Part shown: positions 59,435 through 64,000 of the stretch, in pieces
Numbering within the stretch: the first letter of the stretch is position 1
Layout: every line of letters begins with the position of its first letter
NCBI GenBank assembly: GCA_023375785.1
Contig: SZWC01008565.1
Location: 19,916-83,915 of the forward strand
DNA: 64,000 nt
Reading direction: 5' to 3'
Source of the DNA: Penium margaritaceum
Lineage: Eukaryota > Streptophyta > Zygnematophyceae > Desmidiales > Peniaceae
Program-made: the position numbers and the translations under genes
The notes under the pieces: model-generated
The model's database searches: none
What the model was told of the DNA's origin: nothing
The model's input: the letters and a program-made list of their open reading frames with translations, nothing else

Positions 59435-60300
59435 TAAGGGTGGTGTCATTTCACTGTATGAGCATTGAGATATCATACAGTCTTGTGTTCTGAGAGCTTC
59501 CTAGTTTGTGCTTGTGGTCCTCCAACAGCTACATCACTACTTCTGTGACAAGTATGATGCATTGTATCCTCTTAGTTTATCCATAAGGGCTGATAGAGTT
59601 TTCTTCGTGGTTAAGACCCAGGCGCTTGGTGGTTTGTGCCAGTGCTCATGGATACCCCATGATGATTTGCCGCATATTGTCTCTGACAGGTTGTGCATTC
59701 TCCCTGTGGGCGAGACCCTGGTGCAGGGTGGTTTGTACTGGTACCTCAAAAGACCTAGTATTGATTGATCGAGTCTTTTTTGACTTTTGTCAGGCACACA
59801 CAGTTTGTATGTGGCCGAAACCCGGATGCCCGGTTACATATTTTGGCATCTCGTAAGACCTTAACTTGCCTAGCTTGGCTTACCGATGATGCTAGTATAT
59901 CACAGTAGCGTTCAGATGTATCTTGGGTCTATTACATATTCTCTTGTGGGTCAAGTCCTGGACACACGGCTGAATTTTTCAGAATCTCAGGAGACCTCCC
60001 TTGTGTGGTTTTATGTTCTGCGACATGTGTATTCCCTGTTTGAGCCTTTTGGCATGCCGGGGATGACGGGACCTGGTGGACTAGCCACCAGTCCCAAGTA
60101 CATAAGCTCCCAGTAGGGCTCATTGTAATCTCTCCTTGTTAAACAGATATGCGCGTTCTAGACTTAGTGAAATCTTGGTGCTGCCATTCTCTCGCTCACT
60201 ACCAGAGCTTGTGTGCTGTCTAGTATGGGCCTTCATGATCCAGATCAAGATTAGTATGATATCAGAGCGCATGGGGGCAGTGTGAGCAACAAATAATCAG
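59435..60300 (+). repeat. LTR-like remnant with primer-site-like end
   Basis: It carries two copies of an AGACCC...GGTGGTTTGT...TGGTACCTC-type motif (about 59610-59660 and 59700-59755). It then shares several blocks with the reverse complement of 50070-50830. Near 60236-60270, AGATCAAGATTAGTATGATA is followed by TCAGAGC and GGGGGCAG, like the 3' edge of a copia LTR, a primer site and a purine tract in close succession. Old; no coding part seen. Confidence 0.45.
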
Positions 60301-61130
60301 AACAGGTCTGAAACACAGCTGAGGTGCGCCACGTGGTGCCATGCAGGCAGAAGCGTTCAGTGGCAGTGAACATTTCAAGTATGGCTTACACCTAAGCGTT
60401 AGGTTTAGTGGTCAATGGGAGTCCATATTGTTTCACGAAAGCTGCTACATGGATGGGAAAAACAGCACCACCAATGCGACAGCAGCGTTTGATCAACAAA
60501 ACAATGCCGTCCGATAGGAGAGTGTAAGTAGCAACCGCGTGCAAGCAGTGATGCAGCTCCATACAAGCGGCCCAACGGCAGCGTGCAAGGAGCATGTAGC
60601 AGTAGTTCTTCTGCAGCAGTAGGAGCCTGCTGTAGCAAGCAGTGTGCACCAACGCAATGTGCAGCATGCAACAAGCGAGCAGCGTGCAGCATCAGCAGCA
60701 GTTGCATTGTGTAGCAGCAGCAGCAGCATCAGCCATAAAAAACAGTGTTTGCAGCTGTAGCAGGATGAAAACACCTTGCATTTTGCTCTGCAAAAAGCCA
60801 GCAGCGTGTAGAATACTACCACAAGCAACAACAGCCACAGCATTGTGCAGCAATAGCAGTAGCCAGCAACCGCAGCTGTGTTTGCACTAGTAGCAATCAC
60901 CACGCATGCAACAATAGTAGGACCTAGCCGTAGCAGAGGAGCACCAGTACATATTGCATCAGCAGGGTCCATGCAGCCAGCCATGGCAGTGCCATCGTAA
61001 CACAGCAAGCGTGCAGCAAAAGGTAGAAGTGCCATGCAGCAGAAGCGCAAATGCAGCAACAGGTGCACGAGCCCCAGGACCGTGCAGTACCTCCAGGCGG
61101 CAGCAGAAGCAAACATCACGAGGAAGTTTC
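60301..61130. repeat. CAG/GCA-rich low-complexity tract
   Basis: A run of AGCAGCAG-type triplets gives a 208-codon minus-strand frame rich in Leu, Cys and Ala. Composition and frame openness on both strands argue against a gene. It resembles the triplet-rich leaders of copia-1 and copia-2 in opposite orientation. Confidence 0.6.
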
Positions 61131-61502
61131 CTTGTACCTCCGCCGCCCGTTGATGTCAATGCGTCTCAGTGAACACAGACCATCAAGGCAGCCAGCAAAA
61201 AACCATCTCCCTGTTTGCGTGGGTGGAATACAATTGCAATTGCAACGGTGGTGTCCTATCAGACTTCAGGAGGCATACACTACCAGGCCAGCAAAAAATG
61301 AAAAAAAAAGGTCAATCAAGTAAGACGGGACACTCATGTATGAAGGGGGGTATGTTTGTACCACTTCCTACAGAGGGGTTCATTTGAAATTCTATTGGGA
61401 GGGGTTTTCCATTCCCTTCTCTTCTTTTATCTTTTCTTTTCATTTGTCTTTTTTTTCCTTTTAGATCCAGTATGTTTTAATGGCATGACGTCTTTTCCTC
61501 AG

Positions 61503-61620
61503 AAAGACATCAGCAAGAAAGGGGGATGGAGATACTGGTGGTAGCAAGGGCAGGAAGGGATTGGCTGCTCAAGTGCTAGGTGTTGCAGGCAAGAAGGTTG
61601 GGAAGCGTCCGGTCCGTTAG
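61503..61620 (+). CDS. Candidate terminal host exon, Lys/Gly-rich tail
   Basis: A long pyrimidine tract (61410-61463) precedes a TTTTAG acceptor and then a second acceptor, TTTTCCTCAG, at 61493-61502. After the second, the frame from 61504 reads KTSARKGDGDTGGSKGRKGL, then AAQVLGVAGKKVGKRPVR and a TAG stop: 38 residues. The basic, Gly-rich sequence looks like the disordered C-terminus of a nucleic-acid or ribosome-binding protein, but I cannot name it. Upstream exons were not found. The TAG is followed by AT-richer sequence that suits a 3' UTR. Confidence 0.35.
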
Positions 61621-62324
61621 GTAGTTGTCATCTCATTGCTTGATTTTGAAATCCATGTTATGATTGCATGCTCTCTTTCAAAACTGTGACCTGATTGCAT
61701 GCTAGGATGCTTATTTGTTAACCTTTCCCATTTTCTTGTCCTATTGAAGCCTAATCTTGGCTGTTGGTACTAGCTCAAAACTATAGTCGTGAGGATGGTT
61801 AACGTACACAAATGTACGACTGCAATGCTCATCTTGAATTATTCGCATTCATGGGTATTACAAGCACAAGTGTTGGTTGGTAGTTAATAACTGTTTGAAC
61901 AGATTTTCATGCTTGCACAGATGGCCATGATTAGCCTTTTATCATGCACAAGGTGAGGTGGTAGTATGGTGTAACATGGGAAAAATGTATGAGGTAGAAA
62001 ATGAAAAAACCCAAAGCTTACAAGAGCACGTTGCAAGAGGCCCTTGCAGAAATTGACCCACAAATATGTGAATGCTCAAGAGCTCCATTTACCAAGGTGA
62101 CTCTGACGTACCGGGATGGCCGATGTGGCCACCAATCACCCCGATGTGCCAGGGTGTACACCAATGTGCCTGGGTTCAGGGTGGCCAGGCCAACACTGAT
62201 CAACAAACATGTTTTTCATTGATATGACATTTCAAACACCAAAGCAGGTTCCCATGTCGGCAGGATCTTTTTGTTTAAGCAGTTGTTTTTGGTACGCTAG
62301 AAACCCCAGGTCAAATAAGGAACT
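61621..62324. other. Mostly non-coding; one short frame
   Basis: AT-rich sequence. A plus-strand frame from ATG 62001 (MKKPKAYKSTLQEALAEIDP, then QICECS) looks protein-like for about 26 residues and then becomes less so. It could be a small exon, but no clear donor or family is seen. Confidence 0.3.
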
Positions 62325-63748
62325 TGTTACGCCGAGTAGAACGTAGGTGGTTCATAGAGATGAGGTGCGGGACAAAAGAAGATTCAAGGATTTAGCACCA
62401 ATGGATGATTTGCATTAAGCGGTAAGTTTGTTTTGATGATAAGTGTTGAGTGAGTTGAGTACATGTTTAGAATGCCGAGAATGAAAATGAGGCATACATC
62501 GGGTCCTTGGCCCTCGAGCCGAGCGACGCATGCGAGGTCACGCCGTAAGTGGCTGCATAAAAACGCTAAGCCGAGAAGTCGGGGGGCTTCAAGAATATTG
62601 AGGTGCTTCTTTATAGAAAGTCTATCATGGTCAAGAAGTCCACCGAACAATGTCAAATAATCCATATAGTTCGTGACACTTCTGTTGACCTTTCCGGAAG
62701 GTGGTTCAAGTTGTCGGAACTTCTAGAACAGAGTACCGGAGGTCGAGGCCGTTGGCCGAAATTCCCTCGGCCGAACGAGGTAAAAATGCAGAGGTTGACA
62801 TGCGGTGGGCCACAAATGTGACAAAAAAACTCCCACTCGTGGAGTTTAGGGAGTCGTGTACTTTAAGGATGCTACACTTCCCCTCATGTCAGCCGCGAAT
62901 TCCTTTGCATTAGTAGACGGAGGCCAGTGATGACGGTAATCGCCGTCGATTAGGTGATTGATGTCTCGGAGGTTATCGTTTAACTCCCAGCAGTTATGTG
63001 CAGCGTTGTAGCCTTTCCACTTGACCAGATATTCCGTCATTTTTCCAAGGCGTCGATGCCCGAGGATGTGTTCAATCACGTACTCCCTATCCCCGTCCAC
63101 TTGTACAAGAGGTGGAGGTACGGCATCTCTACTGGGGAATATTGTACTACGATCCTGGTAGTGCTTGATTGTGTTCATGTGACAGAAAGGATGGATCATC
63201 ATGTTGTCAGGCAGGCAAAGTTTAACGGTAACAGGGATTTGCATTCGTTTGATCACAAACGGTTCCAACCATGGGGGTTTGAGCTTTGCGAAGTCCTGTC
63301 CTCGTAGTTTGATATTTGATGAGTTGAAGAGGATCCAATTGCTAGTGTTGAAAACTTTGTCACTGCAATGTCGGTCAACTGCTTGCCTCATAGCTGCTTG
63401 AGTCTGTTGTGTTTCCTCTGAAACGCTTGCAAAGCCCCCACGGTAGATGTTTACCATGGGGATGTTTCTCTGACTGTATAATTCAGCTGATGTGGCGAGA
63501 AGTTTACCGTACAACTATTCAAAATGAATTTACAAGTTGCGGTGGAAATGATGGAGATGTGTGCGAGTTTGGCAGTCAAGAGCTTGGCTGCCCAATTGGT
63601 ACAGTGCGGCTCTTCAAGAGCTTGGCTGCTTAAACGTCTGATTGGTCCGCTCCGTTTGGCCGTCAGTTTGGGGATGGAGTTCCGTCGATAGCTGGTTCTG
63701 ACTACCATAAGGTGTCATTAGTTCACGCCAATGTTGACCTCGTCCGTT
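62325..63748 (-). mobile_element. Gypsy G: part of a third member of the gypsy A/B family (fossil)
   Basis: The 3' LTR is 62325-62876 (TGTTACGCC...GGATGCTACA, 552 bp), with a purine tract beside it (62877-62886). The chromodomain (about 62955-63090) reads EYVIEHILGHRRLGKMTEYL, then VKWKGYNAAHNCWEL. The integrase tail (63100-63740) reads FAKLKPPWLEPFVIKRMQIP and MNTIKHYQDR. Sequence of another kind begins at about 63749. Only the 3' part is present; it is broken, with several breaks. Confidence 0.8.
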
Positions 63749-64000
63749 GTAGGGGCCCTACAACGACAACGCTACAACGAAGTACAACGTTGCCCCAACG
63801 TTGTGTGGTAGGCCCCTTACACGAACCGGGGCTGACCAAAATGGACATATGGCTCACCAGGGAGTCTTCGACAGGGAACACGATAATTTTGCAAAAATCG
63901 GAGTTTCAGGTCCGCACGGCTCACCCGCGGCGACCTACTTTGACGGATAGCATGACAGCATGTGCTGCATCACAGCATGCAATGCATGCATCATACAGCT
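63749..64000. mobile_element. Probable end of a DNA transposon with inverted repeats
   Basis: GTAGGGGCCCTACAACG (63749-63765) is mirrored by CGTTGTGTGGTAGGCCCCTTAC (63799-63820), with several ACAACG motifs between. The gypsy G sequence stops exactly where this starts. The window ends before any transposase or second terminus, so the superfamily is unknown. GC-rich GGGGCC termini are seen in PIF/Harbinger-like and other TIR elements. Confidence 0.4.

Noticed and set aside
60493-61119. 208-codon minus-strand frame with hydrophobic segments
   Set aside because: Made of CAG/GCA triplets; composition is extreme and no domain is visible.

Overview
The window looks like repeat-rich nuclear DNA of a green plant or streptophyte alga. 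The reasons are introns with GTGAGC/GTGAGT donors, a plant-style GT47 (exostosin) gene fragment, chromodomain-bearing Ty3/gypsy elements (chromoviruses), and Ty1/copia elements primed by initiator Met-tRNA. Chara-like is my guess only. No operons, tRNA, rRNA or CRISPR arrays were seen. About 80% of the window is fossil LTR retrotransposon sequence.

Layout. 1-2736: 5' part of a host exostosin-like gene on the minus strand, with minisatellites in its introns. 2737-48108: a nest of retroelements. The outermost is gypsy B (minus). Its LTR carries a solo LTR (2877-3510, 5-bp target duplication) and also gypsy A (3553-34703, minus). The LTR of A in turn carries gypsy I (3793-12378, plus, near-perfect target duplication). 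The pol region of A carries a tandem pair of copia elements that share one LTR (13020-29872, minus). Gypsy B is interrupted again by copia C (36700-41092) and copia D (41093-47094). 48109-51489: unclassified repeats and an LTR-like remnant. 51490-57252: copia F, interrupted by a piece of copia E in the opposite orientation. 57253-62324: mostly non-element DNA with short candidate host exons around a CT microsatellite (with a 220-N gap), a 185-residue ORF, and a small Lys/Gly-rich terminal exon. 62325-63748: another member of the gypsy A/B family. 63749-64000: a probable end of a DNA transposon.

The nesting gives a relative order of insertion (B, then A, then I and the copia pair). It agrees with by-eye LTR divergence: about a fifth for A and for the copia pair, and about 8-10% for I and D. 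I saw no convincing new biological system. The most unusual items are the multi-level nest with readable target duplications, the copia tandem with a shared LTR, a 2.3-kb satellite with an inverted block inside a copia leader, and a 24-residue repeat between integrase and reverse transcriptase. The host exons are the items most worth testing with transcripts.
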